This document shows positions 49,801 through 57,739 of a stretch of 64,000 bases of DNA, piece after piece. The translations under genes were made by a program, and so were the position numbers. Numbering within the stretch: position 1 is the first letter of the stretch; the number at the start of each line of letters is the position of its first letter. Origin of the DNA: Ligula intestinalis (lineage: Eukaryota > Platyhelminthes > Cestoda > Diphyllobothriidea > Diphyllobothriidae); the NCBI GenBank assembly GCA_036362985.1, contig JAYGXS010000001.1:36068847-36132846 (forward strand), read 5' to 3'. The notes below the pieces were generated by a model, which had not been told where the DNA came from, did no database searches, and saw only the letters and a program-made list of their open reading frames with translations.

Positions 49801-52800
49801 TTACTGAATTTAAATTTCTAATGCTTTTGCAAACCACAGAGAAAGCTCTACAAAAAGGGCTGATTAACTTTGGCACCTGACTATCCGATGAACATCTCGG
49901 ATGTCCAAAAGTCACTGCCGGCTTTGAGATAGTTGCTGCCAGCCAGAAATAACCACTTGCAATTTGCTTGTTACCAAAAATGTCTTCTCTGAGAAATTTC
50001 AAGTTCTCATTTGAGGACTGACTTTATTGAAGATTTTGCTCTGCGATCGTGCTTCTGACAATCCTCCTCTTAGAATGTATTATATTTTCTGCAATTACTG
50101 GAAGACTTCCTAGGTCCACAAGGGATTCTGTCCCTCGATTCCTCATCCGACGAAACCTGATTGAATGCCTTTCATGATGTATGAAAGTAGTTTCGGTTCA
50201 CGAACACATCGAAAAGGTGCATATTCCTTTGGGTTCTACTGAGAATATAAATTTTATTATTTATCTTGTACTTATAAGTTTTCAGTAGACGTTTTAATTT
50301 AAAAAAACATTAGGAGCGATGCAGCAGACGGTGACTCCAGTGCATAAGGCATGAATCAGTTCATTAAGCTTGGTTCGGCGCCGTTGCTTTGACGGACTTC
50401 ACCTATTGCCCCATTCAGTTCTTTCCGTTCCAAGATTCAGAGCACCGATTGGCACTGCATCGCCTTGCAGCATGCGCCACTTCCACATCTTCCGTCTAAC
50501 GGACTTCCCTATTTCTCCTTTTATTTCTCTTTTGGAAAAACACACCTGGTGCGCGCTGCCCAACCACAGCCATCGGTAATTACTTTATTTATTATCCTTC
50601 TTCTTCTTCCTTTCCCTTTTCGTCGTAAAATCTCAAAAAACGCCTTGAGCTGATTCCTACTCGCGCCTACGTACATTTTTCTGACTTCATTTTGGAATGC
50701 CTTCTAGTTATTTATATTTGCACGTACATCCGTCCGTCTACTTCCAAAGTTCACATGCCAACTGTATTATAGATATGCACATCGACATACCTATATGTTA
50801 TACTTGTTGTTCGTTTGTTTGTTTTTTGACATGCGTGTCAGTCTTTTTAACTGAATTTACCCGAGTCCTATAGCTTAATCACTAGCTCTAACTCTACCTT
50901 TCTTTTGTGCAACCCGAATTCCGATGTTCGTAAACCATTTGACGTACCTTCACCCCCGCGTCTGACCTTACCACCGTAACTTAGGCAACCCAAGAGGACC
51001 TGGAGCATATGCAATTCCCCGTACTACCGCCTCAAGTCGCCCCACCAGCGCCTAGTTACCCTAACATGGCGCCGTTGATCCCCGTACCTCCGCCACCCCC
51101 ACCGCCGCCCCCGGGACAACCGCGGTCTCTGCAGGAGTTCATGGACAAGGTCAAGCTGTTTCCAAAGAACCAACATAATCAACTCAGTCCGCAGATCTGC
51201 TTCGACATTGCAACTGCCCTGCACTCCTCCAACAGCCGAGGAGCCAATATGTTTGCCCAGCGGAAGGCACGGGCCTATAAATGGGAGGTGGGCGAAAAGG
51301 ACTCTGTGGGTGCACCGCAGCCCATACCTGTACAGGCTGAGAGGCCAAAATTGGTCTCCAAACTAAATCAAATGCAACAAATAGTGACTGACTCTTCTAA
51401 TGTCCCTCGAATGGGCATGCCAATGATGCGTAAGACTGATGCCTCAATGTCTCCTAGGACCTCACTGACAGTAAAACAAGGTGGGTGTGTTTAAGAAAAG
51501 GGATATATTTAATTTTAACTTCATCTTCTACTGACACTACTCATGTGCTGAGGAATTAAGGTACCCGCCGTCAGTTTCTTTCCTAGAAGCTTAAATCAGT
51601 TTAATTTTTCAATTTGAAATGTCATTTTTGGCAAACATGTTATCGGCAAATCTTCATCAGGCCAGTAACTATGTAAAACATGAAAATTAAAACGTGTAGA
51701 GAAATCAATAATTATCTGACGTGGGCGCCTATTGGCCACTGCGGACTTTGTCAGTCACCGCCAGCAGGCGAGATTGGCGTGTTGGGTTGCGTTGTGGACA
51801 CTGGTCAAGGGCTGGGTGCATAGCGTGATCCTGATCATCTGTATGGAAGGAACGACTGTGACTGATGGGTGGGGGTGATGTACGGCCGTCACTTGGCGTC
51901 GGCGTCGGCCACGGAAGGGAAAAGGCTTGTGTAAGCGTTTTCTGACAACACAGCATTGGATTCCTAAGCTGTAGAGCCACTGCTTTAGCTGTTGCAAGCA
52001 CCCGTTGGCGTAGACCTTTGGAGAAGTTGGTTGGTGTCCGGTAGACTACCCGAAAGCCTTCATTAGTATTGACTCGTTGATTCGTATCAACAAGGCGTGC
52101 GAGAATAGAACTCGAAATCGATCTAGTTTCACCTTTACTTAACCAGGCCGGTATGTGCTCACGTACTCACTTTTCCAGGCACCGAAAAAATGTTTGCCAA
52201 AGCCAACATTTCACATTAAACGTGGGAATATTTAAAGAATTCAGGCAGTTGTCTTTTTACCTCTGCCAATACTAGCAGCATGGGTATTTTTATATTGGTA
52301 CAAGCTTTATTAATTCTTTTTGTTGCTCGCAGCCTGTAACTTAATTACCCTTGCAATGCAATTCAAGGAAAGGTTGAATTTTTCAGAAGCTTATACTAAA
52401 CGTTGGTGGTTAGAGTAAGAGTTGCCCATTATAATGTGCAATGAGAAATTAGTTGAGTAGTCCATACCATTTGGTGGATAGAAATGTTATGCTCCAGATT
52501 TCAGTGAACCACAAGTTTTAGTTCGTACAATGACTTTATAACAGGCAGTCATTTTTGATTGGTTATCGGAGCCTGGCGATAAATTGGCAAACTTTGTTTT
52601 CCGTTCAAAAATGCATAAATTGGCAGGAGCTACATATTTTCATAGCGTTCTGCATTAAACAAATCTCCACTAACAAATAACGTTAATATGATTTAGAAAA
52701 CACAATCTAAGTTCTGCCCTATTTATTCTACAACAGGCAACCTGTTAGATCGACTGTAAGAACTGGTTACTGTTCGAAAGCATTGGGCTTCTTGATTACC

Positions 52801-54192
52801 GCAGAATAGGAATTCGCTTTTTAAAATTTAGCGCAATCAAATTTTAGATATTGGGCTCTTCAGACGTTTCATACTTTTTTTATCTCCTTTCTTCAGTTAT
52901 TAAAATAACAGAGTAGACTTTCAAAACAAATGACACCTCCATATCTTTGAGCACAGTTTTTTCTTTGCAGTAAATAAACTAAAATTTTTGAATTTTAAAA
53001 CAAATTTGATTTTCACCTGCCAAAACATTAGTCAAAAACTGAGTGCATATGAATAGATTAAACCAAAGATAGAGGTTTTGATTCATTCAGTTCTAGCGGC
53101 ATGTGTCTAAAAAAAATACACAGTTATAATCTCACGTCCTCTCATCTTTCTCTCTGTCAGTATATCTCAAAAGTCTAAATAATCCACTACACCGTCAAAA
53201 TACACGAAATATATTAAAAACCAAAAAATTCATGATATTGAACGACTTTTTACGTTATAGCTCTGCAAATGGTTGTTCAGGTTCGCATAAACTGGAAGGC
53301 AAACAGCCAAAGAAATTTAGTTTTAAGGAGAGGTGTCCTTCGGGAAAATGAGGAAATTTGAGTCAGTTAATTTTCGGCACTGAATCCCCAGATCTTCGCC
53401 AGCTTTGAGAAACTGTGCGAAGAACAATTAACATTTCAAAATGCTGGTAGAGTTAAAGAGTCGTGTATCAATTAACACCCGCACTAAACGACTCTTTAAC
53501 TGTACCAACACTTCGAAATATTAATCGTTCATTGCACAGTTTCTCAAGTCTGACGACGACCTGGGGATCCAGCGTCAAAAATTTATTGAATAAAGTTTTT
53601 TTGTTTTTTCGAAGGATGCCCCTCCTTGAAAAGGTTGCTATGTTTAAGTTTGCCAGATCTGCTTTCAGTTTTAGCCAGTGCAATTCAAGTTTACCTTCAT
53701 GGGTTACAAACAGTCCGCATGCATGAAGCGGAGGAAAAACTGTCTTGTAAGGCCTCTTTATATATATTGTCCCCGCCTAACTCTCGAAGATATTTTGTGT
53801 TTAAACATTTTCTTCTCGGTTAGTGAGTGTAAATGCCTATATAATTGTGGTGAAAGTGATCAAAATATTAACTGGATGCAACTTTTAGTTGTTTCGCTGT
53901 ACTAAAAGAATATACTCCATCAACATAAACTCCCATTGCTCAAGAAACTGCTGCCAATTTGGGGAAATTCAACCTTATATTGGCGGAATGTATCAAAAAG
54001 GGAAATTTGACCTATACTGGCAGAATTTAAGAGTTTCCCTCCATTTACACTTCAGAAACGGTCTCGAGTTGGCAGACCAGGAGCTCCTCCGGTGAGACCG
54101 TATCGTCAGTCTTCCCTACAAACCCGCCACCAGAGCCCAGCAAACCTACGTGGAGACCAGTCAAATTCAACATACCCCAGAAGGCCACCTGA
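25761..54192 (+). CDS. Synaptopodin-2-like PDZ protein, six-exon gene model
   Basis: Join of 25761-25856, 27165-27316, 30795-31039, 49034-49248, 50985-51480 and 54056-54192: 1341 bases, 446 codons plus stop, every junction GT/AG and every phase consistent. Residues 1-84: PDZ domain opening MQAVEHVILLQNGPPWGFRL, very close in layout to the N-terminal PDZ of vertebrate SYNPO2, where the binding loop reads PWGFRL. Residues about 118-126: acidic-Pro run EPTPEPEPEP. Residues 206-222: SRGANMFQLQRQRAEKY; residues 320-333: SRGANMFAQRKARA, the signature motif of synaptopodin-type proteins. Residues 271-279: nine consecutive Pro, a likely profilin/SH3/EVH1 ligand. The C-terminus has PTWRPVKFN. In that family such proteins act on actin and alpha-actinin in muscle Z-discs; this role is inferred. 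Intron 3 is about 18 kb and full of transposon relics. Confidence 0.85.
25857..27164 (+). other. Intron 1 of the PDZ gene
   Basis: AT-rich, splits the PDZ domain. No repeat or other gene is recognised. Confidence 0.7.
27165..27316 (+). CDS. PDZ gene exon 2 (second half of PDZ)
   Basis: Acceptor TTATATTCTAAG|ATT. Encodes IRQMSPAESAGLRVKDTILA and continues to LHLFIR, the PDZ alpha-B helix and last strand, with the GLxxGDxIxxxN-like part present as GLRVKDTILAIEN. Donor CGAAG|GTTTGT leaves phase 2. Confidence 0.88.
28415..28690 (-). repeat. tRNA-derived SINE, copy 1
   Basis: Minus strand: a roughly 160-base head opening 'agtagtcattctggtggatt' (28660-28690 downwards), then a tRNA-like part with A box TAGCTGAATGGTAGAGCG (complement of 28491-28508) and B box TGGGTTCGACTTTC (complement of 28446-28459), then a short tail ending near 28415. 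Copies at 34780-35050 and 54890-55175 share the same order and both parts. The tRNA part follows the head rather than leading it, which is unusual for a SINE. Confidence 0.65.
29240..29640 (-). repeat. tRNA-like repeat remnant
   Basis: Minus strand: A-box-like GGGTCAGAGCGCTGGGCC (complement of 29342-29359) and B-box-like GGTTCCGGGTT (complement of 29320-29330). The motif 'ga(c)taaccctttctagatcattag' at 29245 recurs in altered form near 29555 ('actgaccctttctggctcattag'), so two decayed units lie in tandem. Confidence 0.4.
30795..31039 (+). CDS. PDZ gene exon 3
   Basis: Acceptor AATGCTAG|ATTGG completes an Arg codon, giving R-LEKRRKQVMTFFLDTAAAR. A Glu-Pro run and VSIDALMRQFEPPKIEPAPK follow. 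Donor AAAA|GTAATT leaves phase 1. An open frame starting further upstream at 30586 is read-through of intron. Confidence 0.82.
34780..35050 (+). repeat. tRNA-derived SINE, copy 2
   Basis: Plus strand: head opening 'actagtcattctagtggatt' (34838 on), A box TAACTCAATGGTAGAGTG (34980-34997) and B box TAGGTTTGACTTCC (35027-35040). More diverged than the copies at 28415 and 54890. Confidence 0.6.
35480..35560 (-). repeat. PLE terminal-repeat scrap
   Basis: 'ttttatctgcctgacattttggattc' resembles the family A terminal repeat. The hammerhead-like hairpin is not intact. Confidence 0.35.
39742..41030 (-). mobile_element. Penelope-like element, RT end to terminal repeat (relic)
   Basis: Minus-strand order: RT end (EIFPDIKFRREEENEQQLPF, about 41025-40965); linker ATNTTQLL/SFHSNHPVAHKRSCVK (40917 on); VWHALPYMKDVSE-type block; GIY-YIG VVYRIPCLNCPCNYTCQMKR (about 40535-40475, with GETGR degraded to QMKR); stop near 40426; tail THTYETGHEFNFAAVKVLTH (40405-40345) and REFIESWSTDE; terminal repeat 40085-39850; hammerhead-like hairpin; start of the next copy's N-terminal frame. 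It shows the normal order ORF, terminal repeat, hairpin, next ORF. It supplies the domain that the 16.4-19.1 kb copy lacks. Confidence 0.8.
39829..39858 (-). ncRNA. Hammerhead-like core, family B
   Basis: Minus strand: CTGACGA (complement of 39852-39858), stem II GGGCTC-TTGTAA-GAGCTC, GAAA (complement of 39829-39832). All core positions match CUGANGA...GAAA. The base after the core is C, so the ATG seen in the 17.3 kb copy is absent. Confidence 0.5.
41455..41845. mobile_element. Palindromic mini-element derived from a PLE end
   Basis: About 390 bp with inverted ends. The left arm 41460-41536 is the reverse complement of the right arm 41731-41804 ('tcagaagacgaagatgc...' against '...gcatcttcgtcttctga'), with few differences. 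Between them lies only the last coding and non-coding part of the family A PLE in plus orientation. The hammerhead-like hairpin is present in both arms; the left one is cut off after 'ccttag'. Confidence 0.75.
41718..41790 (+). ncRNA. Hammerhead-like structure, family A, with stem I
   Basis: Stem I strand CGATTAC (41718-41724); core CTATGACTAA; stem II GGATTCC/GGAATCC (41735-41741 with 41746-41752); GAAAC (41753-41757); spacer; GTTCCA; stem I partner GTGATCG (41784-41790). Stem I gives seven pairs with one G-U. Core positions 3 and 8 read A and U rather than C and G. Confidence 0.5.
42413..42577 (+). repeat. Diverged direct repeat
   Basis: Two units of about 60 bases, 42413-42475 and 42519-42577, both containing 'gacactgattaa(a)g'-like and 'gggttcatg' blocks in the same order, about 105 bases apart. 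Function unknown. Confidence 0.4.
45490..45935 (-). mobile_element. Penelope-like element, tail and terminal repeat (relic)
   Basis: Minus strand: RRDDTLSQVAAPTYGTGHEF, then NYTAARIIVHASTKTGREPI and EAWASDDNSANPCAELAPAY, matching the PLE C-terminal tail of the copies at 16.8 and 40.3 kb but more diverged. It is followed by terminal repeat with a mutated hammerhead-like hairpin (CTGACGA at 45567-45561, GACA at 45542-45539 instead of GAAA). Confidence 0.7.
46925..47830 (-). mobile_element. Penelope-like element, decayed tail and terminal repeat
   Basis: Minus strand: remains of the family A GIY-YIG tail near 47830-47700 (DETRPQIKI, then the 'cctcgcaaggtgataaccatgt'-type segment), non-coding tail, then 'cacctgaccttttgcagtccg' at 46951. 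The hammerhead-like core here reads TTGATGA...CAAAA, so it keeps G8 but has lost C3 and the GAAA. Many stops. Confidence 0.5.
48415..48895 (-). mobile_element. Penelope-like element 3' fragment, family A
   Basis: Minus-strand copy of the C-terminal tail (complement of about 48800-48880, same sequence as 12300-12340) plus 3' non-coding end and hammerhead-like region, ending at 'cagaaagcagttcagaag'. It sits about 140 bp upstream of exon 4 of the PDZ gene, antisense to it. Confidence 0.75.
48445..48517 (-). ncRNA. Hammerhead-like structure, family A, with stem I
   Basis: Minus strand: stem I ATCAC (complement of 48511-48515) with GTGGT (complement of 48447-48451), five pairs including a G-U; core CTGTGATTAA; stem II GGATTCC / GGAATCA; GAAAC (48482-48478). 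Core position 3 is G and position 8 is U. Confidence 0.45.
49034..49248 (+). CDS. PDZ gene exon 4 (first SRGANMF motif)
   Basis: Acceptor after a pyrimidine tract, CCCACAAAG|GGAAGG. Encodes AFYIDPASLYPSLEEQMEMA, then SRGANMFQLQRQRAEKYVKE. Donor ACT|GTAAGT matches the consensus exactly; phase 0. The open frame 49102-49605 runs on into the intron. Confidence 0.85.
49249..50984 (+). other. Intron 4 of the PDZ gene
   Basis: Contains a PLE fragment at 49535-49770. The remainder is AT-rich with a pyrimidine-rich run before exon 5. No other gene is recognised. Confidence 0.65.
49535..49770 (-). mobile_element. Penelope-like element terminal fragment, family D
   Basis: Minus strand: end of the PLE tail (PCPFRGRRRRQVT, matching 51.9 kb), 'attggccactgcg..ctttgtcag' block shared with 51730-51760, then a hammerhead-like core CTGACGA (49561-49555) ... 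GAAA (49545-49542), stopping near 49535. Confidence 0.7.
50985..51480 (+). CDS. PDZ gene exon 5 (polyproline and second SRGANMF motif)
   Basis: Acceptor ACTTAG|GCAACC; the exon opens ATQEDLEHMQFPVLPP in frame, so the ATG at 51009 is internal. Nine Pro codons use mixed third bases, so it is not a simple DNA repeat. Then QEFMDKVKLFPKNQ, SRGANMFAQRKARA. Donor CAAG|GTGGGT, phase 1. Confidence 0.85.
51600..52160 (-). mobile_element. Penelope-like element, tail and terminal repeat, family D
   Basis: Minus strand: VDTNQRVNTNEGFRVVYRTP, FSKGLRQRVLATAKAVALQL, RNPMLCCQKTLTQAFSLPW, then Pro/Ser/His-rich tail to a stop at 51729. Terminal repeat follows, with hammerhead-like core CTGATGA (51660-51654) ... 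GATA (51644-51641). Closest relative in the window is 3210-3740. Confidence 0.75.
53330..53625. repeat. Inverted pair of PLE terminal fragments, family C
   Basis: 53331-53475 (minus) and 53490-53620 (plus) are imperfect reverse complements meeting at '...gagttaaagagtcgt' / 'acgactctttaac'. Each arm has a hammerhead-like core: minus CTGGCGA (53402-53396) ... GAAA (53375-53372), plus CTGACGA (53550-53556) ... CAAA where GAAA is expected. No coding sequence remains. Confidence 0.65.
54056..54192 (+). CDS. PDZ gene terminal exon
   Basis: Acceptor TTTCCCTCCATTTACACTTCAG|AAACGG after a strong pyrimidine tract. With the single base carried over from exon 5 it reads ETVSSWQTRSSSGETVSSVF, then NPPPEPSKPTWRPVKFNIPQ, ending KAT and TGA at 54190-54192. 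It has no internal ATG, so start-based ORF finding misses it; three open frames in other phases overlap it. Support is the exact phase match and the plausible C-terminus. Confidence 0.7.
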
Positions 54193-54489
54193 GGCCCATC
54201 GTAGATTTATTTCCCTTGCCGCTTGTTACTCTCTGTCGTTTCAGAAAATTCGTCCATTCGACCTTCTGCACTCTGGATATTTCGCCTGCGTGGCCATCTT
54301 TTCCGCTTTTCTCCCAATTCACGAGCTCTTATTACTGCTCGTTGCAGAGGGGGCTCCACCCTCATATCTTCAACTTTAGACTCCTCTGTCCTTTCACTAT
54401 TCTAACTTTGCGCAGTTGACGTGTACTGCTGGTGTTAAAAGACGGTTCCGATCATGTGCCTTCAAGAACTAACAAAACCATAACGACAG
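54193..54489. other. 3' flank of the PDZ gene
   Basis: Probable 3' untranslated region and flank. Open frames here (54092-54379 and others) are shadows. No polyadenylation signal can be assigned with confidence. Confidence 0.4.
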
Positions 54490-54885
54490 TAACAAGCATT
54501 GTTTTCCCGGCAGAAATTTGATGAAGGCAAAGTCAATGAGACTGGCGTCATACACTTTCGTGATCTCTTATTCAGCTGCATATGGTGAGCGCCTGTTAAT
54601 AAGATGAACATAAACTGTCCAATTAAGTGTTGCTTTTATACGACTGACCAATGATAGTCCAATAGAGCATGAGCTATTGGGCTAATATGCAAGTACACAC
54701 GGGGAAGGGAAAGAGTAGCGGGGGGTGGGTCGGTTATCAAAACAAGGCTGTTCAGGTCACAATGAAAACCTGTCGAGTGCGATTAAAATGAGATAAAGGG
54801 CGGCGTAGCCGTCGCTCATGTGGGAGAAGGAGGGGACGCGTGAGGACGGAAGAGGAATGTGGTAACCGTTAGGGGGGGGGCGGGC
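54490..54885 (-). repeat. PLE non-coding end, family E
   Basis: The reverse complement of 54695-54880 matches 58795-59000 in order (shared 'cctcacgcg', 'ccctcctt', 'gttttca', 'ccttgttttgataac'). As 58795-59000 follows a PLE tail, this is taken as the corresponding non-coding end of another copy. Confidence 0.5.
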
Positions 54886-54889
54886 GGGG

Positions 54890-55175
54890 GTTGGCAGATT
54901 TGCTGAATTTAGTTGAGATAATTGTGAAAAAACTCGTGGCCTCTGTGGGAGTCAAACCCACACAGCAGGGAAGGCTTTTGCGCAACCAACGTTCTACCAG
55001 TTAGCTAGGTAGTCACGCTCACTGTGATCCGTAAATTTTAATCAAACTTGGGTCGGCTCACCCGCCCAGCCTACTGTTTGTGTGGAATCAACCACTGCGG
55101 ATACAGTAAGCTATCTGCCCAGGCAGGATTTCCTACACAATCATCTAGAATCCACCAGAATGACTACTGGGCTTA
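54890..55175 (-). repeat. tRNA-derived SINE, copy 3
   Basis: Minus strand: head 'agtagtcattctggtggatt' (complement of about 55148-55167), A box TAGCTAACTGGTAGAACG (complement of 54990-55007) and B box TGGGTTTGACTCCC (complement of 54947-54960), tail 'cacgagttttttcacaatta'. Immediately followed by the dispersed repeat at 55186. Confidence 0.7.
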
Positions 55176-55185
55176 TTTATTTATT

Positions 55186-55952
55186 TACTAGCGCGGAAGC
55201 CCGGCTTCGCCTTGGGCTTCTTTACATATCGTTGTCCCATAAGTAGGCAAACCGTATATAAGCACCTCTTAAAATGATTATGTTCAGTTCAGTTCAGTTT
55301 ACTTATGGAAATATAGGTAAATACCTTTGAACTCCCTCTTTGAATATAGCTATGATGCAGAACATGATGCATTTCCAGTAATGGAACTTTATGAAGAGAA
55401 ACAGACAGTAAAAAACTCCTTAGGCATTTTCCATAAGTCCCGGCTTCGCCTTGAGGCTCCCTTGCACATTACTGTCCCTTATGTAGGCTGACTGCATGTG
55501 TGCTGTATATGGGAAACTCTTACAATCATGAAGTATTAGGTGAATAGCTCGGCATTTCTAAGGTCGCTTTGACTTGATGTACAATAGGTGTATGCTCGAA
55601 AGAAGTAATTGTGGAGAAAGTAGCGATGAAATTAGCGATGAAAAACCATTATGCGAAAGTCCTGAAGTCTGCGCAATCAACCAAAAGTAAATATAGGCTA
55701 TTCATGGAAATCATGATAATTACAATGACTAAGTCATGCTTGATAAAGTCCGTGAAAAAAACACGATTCTTACAGGTGAATTCCAGCTACCTTGAAGGTT
55801 TGAGCTTGGGACTTGTTGATGCACATAGGTAAGCAAACCTTCAGTGGAAATTGAAGTCGTCGGAAATTGAACGTAATAGCAGATGGTACGATAGGAATGA
55901 GGGAATATAAATAGTTTCTCCTTTTGCACAACCGGCCATAATTGTGCCATCT
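55186..55952 (+). repeat. Dispersed repeat, copy 2 (matches 15716-16434)
   Basis: Same start, end and internal order as copy 1. 'ttcagttcagttcagttt' at 55284-55302 is a local expansion absent from copy 1. Open frames are not conserved between the copies. Confidence 0.7.
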
Positions 55953-57654
55953 ACTAACTATGACATCAGCCACTTGACAGTTAGCCTAGTGCCATTGCAT
56001 AGCCATGGTGCATCGAGATTTCTCGTTAGCATAATCAGTGCACCAACCTTCAGAATCAATTTGTGCGATAGAACGCCAGATATTTACAAACTATCCAGGA
56101 AATACAATGGATAATTAACCCAATCTGAAGGATCAACCATCGTGTCGTATGATTTGTACAGTTCTATCTCACCTGTAAGAAGGTTGCTACTCTCTCGTTA
56201 ATGGCCTTGACACGTTTGCTTGAAAGAGCAAGAATTCCTCGTTCGTATAGCCACTTTGCGTGGGAAAAGTTGGTTAGAAGATTCGGGAAAACTTTTTCTC
56301 TAAGATCTTCTTCACTGCTCAAAGAACGCGTCATATTGTTTGTTTGTATAAAATTTCTGTAAATGCCACTGTTTTTCATAATGATAGTTGGTAAGGGTTA
56401 GATCTAGAATTGATTTATATGGTAGGTCATTCAATCTAAACTAAGAGCTAGCTCAACTTCAGTTGGATTGGGCCAGCCGGATTATGCACTCACTGCGTGA
56501 AGGTGCGGCAGACAGTCGCATTTCTGGTGACCGCGACTACCTGGTTGTAAGTATGGGGGTCCAAGTGGTAGTAGTTCAAGTGATTTGCCTTTCAGTAAAT
56601 GACTGATTATTCACCCCTCTCAGGTATGGAATTGGCCTAGGCTTCATGCAGGGCTGCTCTCACCCTTCTGAGATCCAATGGTCTGCATGCATATGCAATG
56701 CCATCCCCATCCAACGACGGTCCCTGCGGCCGGGTAGGTACTGGCACTTTCTCTCACTTCTGATTCCTTGTTGGTGACTACGTTCGCGCTCCACTGGGTT
56801 TCAGGCCCCACCTCAGGTGTCCGAAAAGCTATGCGATCACTATGCGGTGGGGGAGAGATTGAGGTCGACCCTCGGCGCGTTTCTCTCCTCACTATAATAA
56901 ATCTGAATGCGCTTAAATCTATCACGGGGCGCTTAAAGCCGTGGCTTGGAGGGTTTGCCAACTGACGGGAAAACTCGGGCCCCCTACGTTAGTCCTCTTG
57001 TATGCGTGTGTTTTGTGTGTGCGTATGGGAGGAAAAGGAGGACTGAGAGTCAGACTGCAATGGCTCCCTCTTAATGTGGCCTTTATGGCGCTCCCGCGCA
57101 GGCGGGAGCATACCTAGCAAGATGACCGTGTCAAATGTGTGCGTGTTGAGTGATTACCGCGCCAGCCATCTACTCCCTCTCTCATCCCCGGTCTTATTGA
57201 TTTTGTCTTTACACCGGAAACGGAGGTGGGAGTGGCTAGCAAGTGGGTAGATTCTGCGCGAGGCTGCCTAAACTCCTGTTCTCTCTCGTGCTAGTTCCTT
57301 GTGTTGCCCCTGCTTGCTCTAGCCTTCGTGTCGTTTGCTCAGCTCACCTCAGTGTCTGTTGCGGCTTGCTTCAGCGTTTGCTGCGGCAGTTAGTGCACGC
57401 GGTGCCCATCATCGAAATCGACGGGGGAACTGCCGTGAGATGAAGTGATTGGCGCTTAGGCTGGCTTCCTTCCAAACAATGAAAGCAATCCGGTGATAGG
57501 ACAGTATAAAAACACACACACGCATACCCTCCGCGCGCGCGTGCCTTCAAAGTGAGTGTGGTACTCACACACGCGCACAGAACGAGCAGGCAGCATTTCT
57601 AGCCGACGGAGATGCACACAGAGACAGTCATAACTTTTATTAAGCATACAAATT
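55953..57654. other. Intergenic; GC-rich from 56450, microsatellites near 57510-57560
   Basis: No gene is recognised. 56450-57480 is unusually GC-rich and contains a 105-codon minus frame without domain signature. It may be the 3' part of an unidentified retroelement. Simple CA/CG runs occur at 57511-57545. Confidence 0.35.
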
Positions 57655-57730
57655 AGGAGGTTGTGTGGGTTCGACTCCTACCGAGGCCGCGAACTTTACA
57701 CAACTGGGTCAACTGAATGTGCTACAATGT
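57655..57730 (+). repeat. SINE 3' fragment
   Basis: B box TGGGTTCGACTCCT (57666-57679) followed by 'aactgggtcaactgaat', matching the tail of the tRNA-derived SINE. The head and A box are missing. Confidence 0.5.
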
Positions 57731-57739
57731 TTTATTGAT

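Larger units (their letters stand above)
51481..54055 (+). other. Intron 5 of the PDZ gene
   Basis: Holds a PLE relic (51600-52160), AT-rich sequence, and an inverted PLE-end pair (53330-53625). It ends in the pyrimidine tract of the terminal exon. Confidence 0.6.

Noticed and set aside
54092..54419. Three plus-strand open frames near 54.1-54.4 kb
   Set aside because: They are in other phases than the terminal exon and lack family features; the correct frame has no ATG.
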